A stretch of 8,656 bases of DNA from JAEHDI01 sp035455185. Lineage in GTDB: Bacteria; Acidobacteriota; Terriglobia; Bryobacterales; Bryobacteraceae. Location: assembly GCA_035455185.1 (NCBI GenBank), contig DATIFQ010000496.1:1-8656 (forward strand), in the 5' to 3' direction. Both the position numbers and the translations under genes were made by a program. This document shows positions 1-7,337 of the stretch, one piece after another; the stretch's first letter is position 1; every line of letters begins with the position of its first letter. A model generated the notes under the pieces. That model did not search any database. It saw only the letters and a list, made by a program, of their open reading frames with translations, and was not told the origin of the DNA.

Positions 1-1572
1 AAGAAGAACCGCCTGATGGCACCTCAGCTTCGGAGATGGACGTCCACCGTCGAGTTGGATCTTCGGGGGAAGCTGTATCGAATCAGCCGAAACACAAAGA
101 ACCCTCGGAGGGTGATTCTGGAAGGTGATTTCAAAGACTGGCCTATCAAACCCAAGAGGGACAACGAGACCGGAGAGTTCGTCGTCTCAACGGCGCAAGG
201 GACCGACCTGCTGGGCTGGCTGATGTTTGACCTCGCTCCTCAGGCCAAGGCGGATTCCTTTGAACCAACCTTCCGCAGTCTGTTTTCCTACTTCGTTCGC
301 CGGGGACGTGATGCTTTTTCGACTCCCTTTGAACACTTCCGTAAACAGGCGGATTGGGACAAGCAGGTTAACAATGCGTTCCTCTTGGGTCTCTCTTGGG
401 AGTACCCATCAAAGCTCCAGAAGTTGAAGGATCAGGAGAAGGCTGTCAGCCAACTTCGTTCGGCGATCAGAGCCGGAACCTTTTCGGACCTGCTGGGGAC
501 GGTGGGCGAGATGGAATCGCAAAAGGTCCGGCTTGAGGAACTCGTTGCGCGCCGTGGCGAGGAATTGCGTACCTTCCGAGTTCATCCGCAGTATCAGGAA
601 TACCAAGAACAAGCTAACATACTGCAGGCCGCCATCCGGCAGCTTAACCAGGAAAACACGACCGACCAAGCAATGCTCTCGTTTTACGAGGAGAGCATCG
701 TTCAGGAACGCCCACCCGAGGCGACCAAACTCGCAAAGCTTTATCAAGAAGCTGGGGTCAGTTGGCCGGACGGGGTTCAAAGACGGCTTGAGGACGTTCA
801 GGCGTTTCACGACAAGGTTATCGTGAATCGGCGCGCCTTCCTAGGGACAGAAACCTCCCAGCTCAGGCGCGCAATTTCGCAAAGAACCGAAGAACTTCGC
901 AAACGGAGCGATGAGCGGGCGAGTCTGCTCTCACTTCTGAATACGCATGGGGCCTTGGCCGAGTATGCCGAGATGCAACGGCTACAAAACGAGGAAATAG
1001 CCAAGCTTAGCGCCGTGAATCAAAAGATCGCGAATCTCAAGCGGATCGACGAGATCAGGTCTCAGACGCGGATCGAAAGAGAACAACTCCAGATCTTGGC
1101 GCGCTCCTTCTATGAGGAGCGACGTGTTGACCGGGAGAGAGCAATTTCGCTCTTCAACGGGTTTTCGCAAGCCCTGTACAGCAGGCCCGGCAAGCTGATC
1201 GTCAATGTTGTCGGGGGTGGGTACAGCTTTGATGTCGACATCGAACGTCAAGACAGCCAAGGCGTCGAGCAGATGAAGGTCTTTTGCTACGACCTTGCGC
1301 TAGCGACTCTCTGGGCGGCAAAGCGTACTAGTCCCGGATTCTTGATTCATGACAGCACGATCTTTGCGGACGTGGATGAGCGCCAGAGAGCCCACGCACT
1401 TGAACTGACAGCCAAGACTGCGGGCGAACAGGGATTTCAATATATCTGTTGCCTTAATTCCGACGGTATTCCCAACGAGGATTTTAGCGAAGGCTTCTCG
1501 CTTCAACCGTTTGTGCGAATCGAACTTACCGACGAAGGCGAGAAAGGTGGATTGCTCGGAATCCGTTACTGA
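1..1572 (+). CDS. Rad50/SMC-like ATPase, DUF2326 type (5'-truncated by the window edge)
   Basis: The frame is open from base 1 (KKNRL precedes the first Met at base 16), so this is the C-terminal part of a longer protein; the P-loop (Walker A) expected near the N-terminus lies upstream and the Met at 16 is probably internal. Counting from that Met, residues 10-40 are beta-rich, with YRISR and VILEGDF, like the ATPase core edge. Residues about 130-375 are a long, charged coiled-coil arm including FRVHPQYQEY. Residues 390-410 (PGKLIVNVVGGGYSFDVDIE) and 420-430 (MKVFCYDLALA) are the conserved DUF2326 core. GFLIHDSTIFADVDERQ at 441-457 looks like the Walker B/D-loop region, with Asp446 followed by Ser rather than Glu. 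Known for the family: Rad50-like ABC ATPases, often in ABC-three-component conflict systems with a middle and an effector gene. No partner is visible downstream, so any would be upstream. GC is lower than in the efflux genes, which may mean transfer. Confidence 0.85.
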   Translation, partial: KKNRLMAPQLRRWTSTVELDLRGKLYRISRNTKNPRRVILEGDFKDWPIKPKRDNETGEFVVSTAQGTDLLGWLMFDLAPQAKADSFEPTFRSLFSYFVRRGRDAFSTPFEHFRKQADWDKQVNNAFLLGLSWEYPSKLQKLKDQEKAVSQLRSAIRAGTFSDLLGTVGEMESQKVRLEELVARRGEELRTFRVHPQYQEYQEQANILQAAIRQLNQENTTDQAMLSFYEESIVQERPPEATKLAKLYQEAGVSWPDGVQRRLEDVQAFHDKVIVNRRAFLGTETSQLRRAISQRTEELRKRSDERASLLSLLNTHGALAEYAEMQRLQNEEIAKLSAVNQKIANLKRIDEIRSQTRIEREQLQILARSFYEERRVDRERAISLFNGFSQALYSRPGKLIVNVVGGGYSFDVDIERQDSQGVEQMKVFCYDLALATLWAAKRTSPGFLIHDSTIFADVDERQRAHALELTAKTAGEQGFQYICCLNSDGIPNEDFSEGFSLQPFVRIELTDEGEKGGLLGIRY

Positions 1573-1578
1573 GTCGAA

Positions 1579-1593
1579 TACGGTGCTGCCGTA
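1579..1593 (+). terminator. Weak hairpin after the ATPase gene (possible terminator)
   Basis: TACGG (1579-1583) and CCGTA (1589-1593) can pair over a five-base loop, or as six pairs with a T-G wobble over a three-base loop. It lies just after the stop at 1570-1572. No U tract follows, so intrinsic termination is doubtful; it may only be a 3'-end hairpin. Confidence 0.2.
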
Positions 1594-1826
1594 GAATACC
1601 TATCCTATCCGTCCAGTGAGCCCGATGTTGCCTTCGTCTGGCTGCGTATTCCTCATGCCCGCAAACTCTCCTCGCATCGTAGCTGTTCCGCCGTTCCTGA
1701 TCCCTCGAGCCGGCCCGTCCACCTCAACCCAAACTGCCCGGGGACTGGCGATCATGCTAGCCCGGAACGACAGTGTCCGCATCCGCGATCGGCGATTCCT
1801 GTAATCTATTCTGCGGTTCTCGGATT

Positions 1827-1833
1827 GAGGAGG
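1827..1833 (+). promoter_or_regulatory. Strong ribosome binding site of the VIT gene
   Basis: GAGGAGG sits seven bases before the ATG at 1841. This near-perfect Shine-Dalgarno sequence fixes the start of the VIT-family gene. Confidence 0.8.
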
Positions 1834-1840
1834 CTCAAGA

Positions 1841-2536
1841 ATGCCTGTACGCCACCAGGAACGTCACCTCACAGGACGTATCAGCTGGTTACGCGCCGCG
1901 GTATTAGGCGCGAATGACGGTATCGTTTCAACAGCAAGTCTGGTCCTCGGTGTCGCAGCCGCGCATTCGACTCACAGCAACATATTGGTCGCCGGGGTCG
2001 CCGGACTGGTCGCGGGGGCTATGTCGATGGCTGCCGGTGAGTACGTATCCGTCCACTCACAGGCAGACACCGAACAGGCCGAACTCGCGCGTGAGCGTGT
2101 GGAACTCAAGACAGACGACGAAAGCGAGCACAAGGAACTGACGGCGATCTACATCGCTCGCGGGCTCGATCCGTCGCTTGCGAAGCAGGTGGCCGAGCAA
2201 CTGATGGCTCATGACGCGATCGGCGCGCACGCCCGGGACGAACTTGGCATGTCTGAGACGCTCAGTGCGCGTCCTATCCAGGCAGCGTTGGTGTCAGCAG
2301 GCAGCTTCGCCGTTGGAGCGGCCCTTCCTCTCCTGGTCACTGCTATCGCCCCGGAGGCGCGTCTGATCCCCCTGGTCTCCGGAACTTCACTGGCATTCCT
2401 CGCGCTTCTGGGGGGCGTCGCTGCACGTGTGGGCGGGGCAGGCGTGACGGTGGGTGCAATACGCGTCCTGTTCTGGGGTGCACTGGCTATGGCCCTCACC
2501 GCAGGCGTCGGGGCGCTGTTCGGAACAGTTGCGTGA
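1841..2536 (+). CDS. VIT1/CCC1-family iron/manganese transporter
   Basis: A 231-residue inner-membrane protein of the vacuolar iron transporter family, which moves Fe2+ or Mn2+ out of the cytoplasm by proton exchange in characterised members. Five membrane segments are visible: about 17-41, 46-70, 147-170, 175-195 and 205-229. The family hallmarks ANDGIVSTASLVLGVAAA (24-41) and AGAMSMAAGEYVSVHSQAD (58-76) are intact. Between segments 2 and 3 is the cytoplasmic metal-binding helical domain (about 72-140). By alignment from memory with the eucalyptus VIT1 structure, Asp26 and Met63 match the membrane metal site and Glu85, Glu88, Glu96, Glu99 and Glu134 match the cytoplasmic one, while the paired Met of the plant protein is replaced by His130-Ala131. 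There is no N-terminal ferritin-like domain. It is transcribed alone; with the nearby efflux operon it suggests local grouping of metal-homeostasis genes. Fe versus Mn cannot be told from sequence. Confidence 0.93.
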   Translation: MPVRHQERHLTGRISWLRAAVLGANDGIVSTASLVLGVAAAHSTHSNILVAGVAGLVAGAMSMAAGEYVSVHSQADTEQAELARERVELKTDDESEHKELTAIYIARGLDPSLAKQVAEQLMAHDAIGAHARDELGMSETLSARPIQAALVSAGSFAVGAALPLLVTAIAPEARLIPLVSGTSLAFLALLGGVAARVGGAGVTVGAIRVLFWGALAMALTAGVGALFGTVA

Positions 2537-2695
2537 CTGGGGCCAGCCGTGGCGCGGGAGGGTCCGGTGCCGCCAGGCTGTGCATCTGCCGGCAAGACCG
2601 CCGACACCGCCGATCGCGCGAACCGGCCCCGCCGGGGACGCCTTGGGCAGTTTGCGGTTCGCCGCATGTTGGGACGTGCTCGGCACCACCCCCCG

Positions 2696-2725
2696 TTGCC
2701 CGCGCCGGTGGAGGCTGTCTATACT
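2696..2725 (+). promoter_or_regulatory. Predicted sigma70-type promoter for the small HTH gene
   Basis: TTGCCC (2696-2701) and TATACT (2720-2725) are separated by 18 bases, a good match to a housekeeping promoter. Transcription would start near 2732, giving a leader of about 33 bases before the ATG at 2765. The preceding stretch from 2537 is GC-rich and shows no recognisable gene, so this promoter supports the downstream start rather than the upstream in-frame ATG at 2549. Confidence 0.6.
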
Positions 2726-2739
2726 ACGGTTTTCGGGGG

Positions 2740-2755
2740 GCTCCTTCAGCGGAGC
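2740..2755 (+). other. Leader hairpin beside the ribosome binding site
   Basis: GCTCC (2740-2744) and GGAGC (2751-2755) form a perfect five-pair stem over the six-base loop TTCAGC. The right arm contains GGAG and is followed directly by AGGGG (2756-2760), so the hairpin lies in the predicted leader and could mask part of the ribosome site of the HTH gene. A regulatory role is an inference only. Confidence 0.35.
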
Positions 2756-2764
2756 AGGGGTTGC

Positions 2765-3031
2765 ATGATGCACAGGGACCAAGCCGAACTCACCACTCCC
2801 CAGCGGGAAGCGGCCATGTTCTATGGGCTCTTCTTGCGCGGTCATGCCGTGGACACGCTTCGCCGCGACATCGACGTCCCCAAGGCCGTGATCCGGAAAT
2901 GGCTGCACGCCCCACACTACGAACCCGGCTTCCGCGACGCCCTTCGGCGGGTCTACCAGTACCGTAAGATGGTCCTCGCCATCTTTGACGAGCTGGTGCT
3001 GCACGAGCAGCGGCAACCCCGCCTCCAGTAG
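2765..3031 (+). CDS. Small predicted helix-turn-helix protein, function unknown
   Basis: An 88-residue soluble, basic protein. I chose the ATG at 2765 because a TATACT promoter and an AGGGG ribosome site lie just before it; the adjacent ATG at 2768 has better spacing (seven bases) and may be the real start. The frame stays open back to an ATG at 2549, but that stretch is Arg/Pro/Ala-rich, low-complexity, and would contain the promoter. Residues 12-25 (PQREAAMFYGLFLR) look like an amphipathic helix. Residues 28-48 (AVDTLRRDIDVPKAVIRKWLH) have the spacing of a helix-turn-helix, with DIDVPKAVIRKW as turn and recognition helix, as in small transposase-like or Xre-like HTH units. Residues 56-80 form a further helix. 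No second domain is present. It may be a DNA-binding regulator or a stand-alone HTH. I recall similar short proteins in Acidobacteriota but cannot verify this. Its stop lies three bases from the stop of the convergent pump gene. Confidence 0.7.
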   Translation: MMHRDQAELTTPQREAAMFYGLFLRGHAVDTLRRDIDVPKAVIRKWLHAPHYEPGFRDALRRVYQYRKMVLAIFDELVLHEQRQPRLQ

Positions 3032-3034
3032 CCG

Positions 3035-6000
3035 CTACACTCGCACTGTTTCGCCCTCTCGCGCAGCTCCCTTGCAGAACCATGGATAGAGTACCGGCAA
3101 CAGGAACAGCGTCAGCATCGTCGACGTGATCAACCCGCCGATCACCACCGTCGCCAGCGGCCGCTGCACCTCCGCGCCGGTCGAGGTCGAGATCGCCATC
3201 GGCAGGAAACCGAAACTCGCCACCAGCGCCGTCATTAGCACCGGCCGTAGCCGTACCTGAGCGCCTTCGATCACCGCCTGGCGGCATGCCATGCCGTCTT
3301 CCCGCAGCCGGTTCATGTAACTCACCATCACGATGCCGTTCAGAACCGCCACGCCGAACAGCGCGATGAAGCCGACTGACGCCGAGAGGTTCAGGTTTAA
3401 CCCACGAGCCCACAATGCACCGATGCCGCCCACAAGCGCGAACGGAACGTTAAGAAGAATGAGCAGCGCCTGCGGCACCGAGTCGAACGTCGCAAACAGC
3501 AGTGCGAAGATGATCAGCACCGCCGCCGGCACCACCACCAACAGCCGCCGCATGGCGCGCGCCTGGTTTTCAAATTGGCCGCCCCAGTCGATCGAGTACC
3601 CAGGCGGTAACGGCAGTCCCGCCTCCACTCTTCTCCGCGCCTCGGCCACGAAGCTGCCAAGGTCGGTGCCGCGTACATTGGCCTGCACGACGATCCGCCG
3701 CGCACCGTCCTCCCGGGAGATCACCTCCGGTCCGCGCGTCACGCTTACCCTCGCAACCTGGCCGAGCCGCACGCGCTCCCCGCCCGGCGCCGACAGCGTC
3801 ACGTCGCTCAGCGAGACCGCGTCCTGCCGGTACCGTTCCGGCAGGCGCAGCACAATCGCGAAGCGCCGTTGCCCCTCGATCATCTCCGACACCTGGCGGC
3901 CGCCGACGGCTGCCTCGACGATTTCCCGCACGTCGGAGACGTTCAGCCCGTAGCGCGCCAAGGCCGGACGGTCCACCTCCACCCTCAGTTCCGCCACCCC
4001 CGAGACGATCTCCATCTGTGCGTCGGCGGCCCCGGGCACGTTTGACACCAGCCTCAGCGCCCGCTCGGCCAGCTGTTCGAGCACCCGCGCGTCTTCGCCG
4101 AAAATCTTCACAGCGACGTCCGCCTTGATGCCGGAGACGACCTCGTCCAGCCGCATCGCCATCGGTTGAGTGAAGTTGTAGTTCACTCCAGGGACCGATT
4201 CGAGTTTCGCGGCCATCGCCTCAATGAGCTCTTCCTTCGTCCGGAACCGCTTCCATTCATCACGCGGCTTCAGCAGCACGTACACGTCGCCCTGGTAAAT
4301 TCCCATCGCCTCGGTGGCGAGATCCGGGCGACCCATCTTCGTAACCACACCGGTCACCTCCGGGAAGCTGACCATCACCTGCTCTACCCGGTTGCTGAGC
4401 TGGATCGACTCCGTCAGCGAGATGCCCGGCAGCTTGCGCGTCTCCACCAGCAGTGACCCTTCGTCCAGCCGCGGCATGAACTCGGTCCCGATGTACCGAA
4501 GCGATCCGAGCGTGACCACCAGGACCCCGACGGATACGGAAACCACGAGCAACCGGTGCTCCAGGGACCACTCGAGCACCGCCGTGTACCACCCGCGCAG
4601 CCGCTCGAACCATCGCTCTTGGTGTTCCTTCGCACCGCCCCGCAGCGCGATGGTCGCCGCCGTCGGCACCACTGTCAATGCCAGCGCCAGCGCGCCGATC
4701 AGCGCCGAACATACCGTAATCGCCATCGGCCGGAACATCCGTCCCTCAAGCCCTTCTAGGAACAGGATCGGCATGTAGACCGCGATGATGATCGCCACCG
4801 CGAACAGGATCGGCCGTGCAACCTCGTGCGCCGCCCGGCGCACGCGCTCCGTCGCGTCGAAGTGCTCGTCGCCCGGCGAGCGCTGGAGGTTGCGGACCGC
4901 GTTTTCCATCATCACGACCGCGCCATCCACGATCATTCCGAAGTCGATGGCGCCAAGGCTCATCAGGTTCGCCGACACGCCGAACACCCTCATCCCTATG
5001 AACCCGACGAGCATCGAAAGCGGAATCACCGCCGCCACAATCAGTGCCGCCTTGATGTTTCCGAGAAACAGCAACAGCACCAGGATCACCAGAACGCCCG
5101 CTTCGAACAGGTTCTTCTTAACCGTTCGGATGGTGCCGTCAATCACGGTCGACTGATCATAAAAAGGCGCAATGCGCACGCCCTCCGGCAGGCGCAGCGA
5201 CGCGAGCTTCGCCTTCACCCGCTCGATCACCCGGAGCCCATTCTCGCCTTTCAGCATGATCGCCATGCCGGACACCGACTCGCCTTTTCCGTCTCTCAGC
5301 ACCGCGCCCTGCCTCGGCATCGGCTCCACGGAGATCTTCGCCACCTCCTTCAGTAGAACCGAGGCGCCGGCGCGAGAAAGCACGACGACCTGTTCCAGAT
5401 CGGCCATGTTCTGCGTTCGCCCCAGTCCGAGCACCGTGTACTGCTCTGAGGCGTGCTCGATGTAGCCCCCGCCGAAGTTCGCGTTGTTCTCGCGGATCCG
5501 CTCGAAAACGTCGCGCAACGTGAGGCCATATCTCTGGAGGCTCACCGGGTCCACCTGCACCTGGTACTGCCGGGTTTCGCCGCCCCAAGTATTGACCTCG
5601 TTGACGCCGGGCACCGTCCGGAGCTGGTTCTTGATCTGCCAGTCGTGCAGCGTCTTCAGATCCATCGACGAGTAGCCCTTGCCCTCCAGCGTGTACTGAT
5701 ACACCTCGCCGAAGGCGGTCGCTACCGGACCGAGAGTCGGCTCCAGTCCTTCCGGTAATCGCGCCCGCACCTCCTGCAACCGCTCGTTTACCAGTTGCCG
5801 CGCGAAATACGTGTTGACCGAGTCGTCGAACACGAGAGTAATCATGGAAAGGCCAAGCTTCGAGATCGATCGGATGCCCTGGGTCCGCGGAATCCCCATC
5901 AGCGCTGTTTCGATAGGGAACGTCACGAGCTGCTCGACCTCGGAGGGCGGCATCGCCGGGCACTCGGTGATCACCACCACCTGGTTGCTCGTGAGGTCGG

Positions 6001-6118
6001 GAAAGGCGTCGATCGGAATCTGCAGCATCACATACAAGCCGAGGCCGATCAGCCCGGCCAGCCCCGCCAGCACGAACCAGCGGTGCCGAAGGTGAAAATC
6101 GATGATCCGGTTGAGCAT
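3035..6118 (-). CDS. czcA: Heavy-metal RND efflux pump, CzcA type
   Basis: A 1027-residue inner-membrane pump, full length for the heavy-metal efflux branch of the RND family. It works as a proton-driven trimer that takes metal cations from periplasm or cytoplasm and passes them to the adaptor and outer-membrane channel. The order is typical: first membrane helix about 14-32, periplasmic porter half about 33-335, membrane helices about 337-545 with a soluble break, second porter half about 546-865, final membrane helices to about 1018. AIDFGMIVDGAVVMMEN (390-406) carries Asp392, Asp398 and Glu405 with the same spacing as Asp402, Asp408 and Glu415 of characterised CzcA. This fits the Zn/Co/Cd classes, not the Cu/Ag class (AMVDAAIVMIEN). 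FTQPMAMRLDEVVSGIKADVAVKIFGED (from 649) is also CzcA-like. It is last in the operon, seven bases after the adaptor stop, with GGGGAG ten bases before its ATG overlapping the adaptor's final codons. Exact metal is uncertain. Confidence 0.93.
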   Translation of the reverse strand: MLNRIIDFHLRHRWFVLAGLAGLIGLGLYVMLQIPIDAFPDLTSNQVVVITECPAMPPSEVEQLVTFPIETALMGIPRTQGIRSISKLGLSMITLVFDDSVNTYFARQLVNERLQEVRARLPEGLEPTLGPVATAFGEVYQYTLEGKGYSSMDLKTLHDWQIKNQLRTVPGVNEVNTWGGETRQYQVQVDPVSLQRYGLTLRDVFERIRENNANFGGGYIEHASEQYTVLGLGRTQNMADLEQVVVLSRAGASVLLKEVAKISVEPMPRQGAVLRDGKGESVSGMAIMLKGENGLRVIERVKAKLASLRLPEGVRIAPFYDQSTVIDGTIRTVKKNLFEAGVLVILVLLLFLGNIKAALIVAAVIPLSMLVGFIGMRVFGVSANLMSLGAIDFGMIVDGAVVMMENAVRNLQRSPGDEHFDATERVRRAAHEVARPILFAVAIIIAVYMPILFLEGLEGRMFRPMAITVCSALIGALALALTVVPTAATIALRGGAKEHQERWFERLRGWYTAVLEWSLEHRLLVVSVSVGVLVVTLGSLRYIGTEFMPRLDEGSLLVETRKLPGISLTESIQLSNRVEQVMVSFPEVTGVVTKMGRPDLATEAMGIYQGDVYVLLKPRDEWKRFRTKEELIEAMAAKLESVPGVNYNFTQPMAMRLDEVVSGIKADVAVKIFGEDARVLEQLAERALRLVSNVPGAADAQMEIVSGVAELRVEVDRPALARYGLNVSDVREIVEAAVGGRQVSEMIEGQRRFAIVLRLPERYRQDAVSLSDVTLSAPGGERVRLGQVARVSVTRGPEVISREDGARRIVVQANVRGTDLGSFVAEARRRVEAGLPLPPGYSIDWGGQFENQARAMRRLLVVVPAAVLIIFALLFATFDSVPQALLILLNVPFALVGGIGALWARGLNLNLSASVGFIALFGVAVLNGIVMVSYMNRLREDGMACRQAVIEGAQVRLRPVLMTALVASFGFLPMAISTSTGAEVQRPLATVVIGGLITSTMLTLFLLPVLYPWFCKGAAREGETVRV

Positions 6119-6125
6119 GGCCGCG

Positions 6126-7337
6126 TTACTCCCCGGCGAGCGACGCCTTCATGAGCTGCGACTTCAGCACATAGCTTCCGGCAATCGCCACCTGCTCACC
6201 CGGCTTCAGCCCTCTCACGATCTCGACCGAATTCTGGACCGGCGTCCCCGCGCGGACAGGACGCGCCTCGAAACGGTCCACGGCGGTGCGCACAAAGATC
6301 GCGCTCTGGCCATTCACCTCCTGGATCGCCTCCTGGGGTACGTACAGCCCGGGCTTCGAACTCCCCAGCTCGATCTCCGCGGTGGCGTACATCTCCGGCC
6401 GCAACAGTCCCCGCGGATTCGGAACGTCTACCCTGACCCTGACGGTGCGGGTTGTCGGATCCAGTTCCTCGCCCAGTTTGCCGATCCGCCCCGGAAAAGC
6501 CTGCGTGCCGTACGCTTGCACACGAACTCGCACCGGCATGCCGGCCCGTAACGCAGGCAAGTGTTCCTCGTTTACAAGAGCGATCATCCAGAGCGTCGAG
6601 AGGTCGCTCACCACGAAAAGGTCCCCGCTCGAGGCGACCACCGTCCCCGGCGTGACGTTCCTCGTGAGCAGCGTACCCGTAGCCGGCGCCTTGATCGGGA
6701 TAAGGTCGTCGTCGCGCTCCTGCATCCCCGAGTGGTGCTCTTTCGGCTCCTCGATTGGAATCTCCAGAAATTCGGTGAGGTGCTTGCGAGTTCGATCGAG
6801 TTCCACTTCCGCGTTCGCCCGTAGTGTTTGCGTGTTTCGGAGTTCCGTCTCGGCGTGCTCCACCTGTTCGACAGAAGCAGCCTTCAGCTCAAGCAGCCTC
6901 TTCGCGCGGTCCCGAACTCGAAGGGCGTACGACTCGAGGTTCTTGAGCCGCGCCACCTCGGCCACTGCCTTACGATGTTCAGCGCGCGATTCGTGGATAT
7001 CGTGGCTATGCATCCGGGCGAGAATCTGGCCTTCCTCGACCCCGTCTCCCGCATTCGCAAAAACTCGGATGATTCGCCCCTCGGTAATTGCGCCGACCCG
7101 CCACGTGCGGTTCTCGTTCACTGTCATGCGGCCCGCCGCCTGAAGCGTCTCCGGAAGCGCCTGCACCTCGATCGCGGCGACGGCGATTCCGCCCTCCCGT
7201 TGTGCCTTTTCATCGAGGGTGACTTCGCGTCCGGTAGCCGTACCCGCCTGGGACGTCGCCTCAGACGCCGCCGTCGGCGTCTGGCGCGAGCACCCCGTCA
7301 AGATCAATATCAGTACGGCCGTCGTCCATGCCTTCAT
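6126..7337 (-). CDS. czcB: Periplasmic adaptor (membrane fusion) lipoprotein, CzcB type
   Basis: A 403-residue adaptor linking the RND pump to the outer-membrane channel. A lipoprotein signal is clear: hydrophobic residues 7-13, then LTGC with the lipidated Cys16. The rest follows the family: a barrel/membrane-proximal strand (about 38-75), the first half of a lipoyl-like domain (about 80-110, GRIIRVFANAGDGVEEGQILARM), an alpha-helical hairpin (about 112-195), the second lipoyl half (about 212-245, IKAPATGTLLTRNVTPGTVV), a beta-barrel (about 247-325) and a membrane-proximal domain (about 326-400). Histidines cluster at 110, 112, 115 and 121, and at the far end of the hairpin at 201-202 (EHHSGMQERDDD). 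These could bind metal, but there is no long His-rich N-terminal extension as in some CzcB. It overlaps the upstream gene by ATGA (7334-7337), indicating translational coupling, and has a GGGGG stretch before its ATG. Confidence 0.92.
   Translation of the reverse strand: MKAWTTAVLILILTGCSRQTPTAASEATSQAGTATGREVTLDEKAQREGGIAVAAIEVQALPETLQAAGRMTVNENRTWRVGAITEGRIIRVFANAGDGVEEGQILARMHSHDIHESRAEHRKAVAEVARLKNLESYALRVRDRAKRLLELKAASVEQVEHAETELRNTQTLRANAEVELDRTRKHLTEFLEIPIEEPKEHHSGMQERDDDLIPIKAPATGTLLTRNVTPGTVVASSGDLFVVSDLSTLWMIALVNEEHLPALRAGMPVRVRVQAYGTQAFPGRIGKLGEELDPTTRTVRVRVDVPNPRGLLRPEMYATAEIELGSSKPGLYVPQEAIQEVNGQSAIFVRTAVDRFEARPVRAGTPVQNSVEIVRGLKPGEQVAIAGSYVLKSQLMKASLAGE

Larger units (their letters stand above)
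1573..1840. other. Intergenic gap with a weak hairpin and a possible promoter
   Basis: This 268-base stretch separates the ATPase gene from the VIT gene. Short open frames exist on both strands (1616-1804 plus, 1600-1782 minus), but neither has a clear ribosome site or a recognisable product. A small inverted repeat, TACGG-N5-CCGTA, lies at 1579-1593, seven bases after the ATPase stop, without a following T run. A TAATCT at 1802-1807 could be a -10 element for the VIT gene, but no good -35 stands upstream of it. Nothing else could be identified. Confidence 0.5.

Noticed and set aside
1600..1804. Overlapping short frames on both strands in the gap after the ATPase gene
   Set aside because: No ribosome site, no recognisable protein, and both strands open equally; could be a decayed gene remnant but nothing supports it.
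2618..2640. CCCC-GCC-GGGG mini-palindrome in the gap after the VIT gene as a terminator
   Set aside because: Stem of only four pairs and no T run downstream; expected by chance in GC-rich sequence.
2549..2764. N-terminal extension of the HTH gene giving a 160-residue protein from the ATG at 2549
   Set aside because: The extension is low-complexity Arg/Pro/Ala sequence, has no good ribosome site, and would contain the TATACT promoter and leader hairpin; the start at 2765 or 2768 fits better.
2387..3016. Long open frame on the minus strand (209 codons) across the VIT 3' end and the HTH gene
   Set aside because: Low-similarity composition typical of antisense frames in GC-rich DNA; it overlaps two better-supported genes and has no recognisable motif.
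5157..5963. 268-codon minus-strand frame inside the pump gene
   Set aside because: Wholly inside the CzcA-type gene in another frame; Arg/Gly/Ala-rich translation without motifs.
6286..7143. 285-codon plus-strand frame opposite the adaptor gene
   Set aside because: Antisense frame, Ser/Arg-rich, no motif; the minus-strand adaptor is clearly the real gene.
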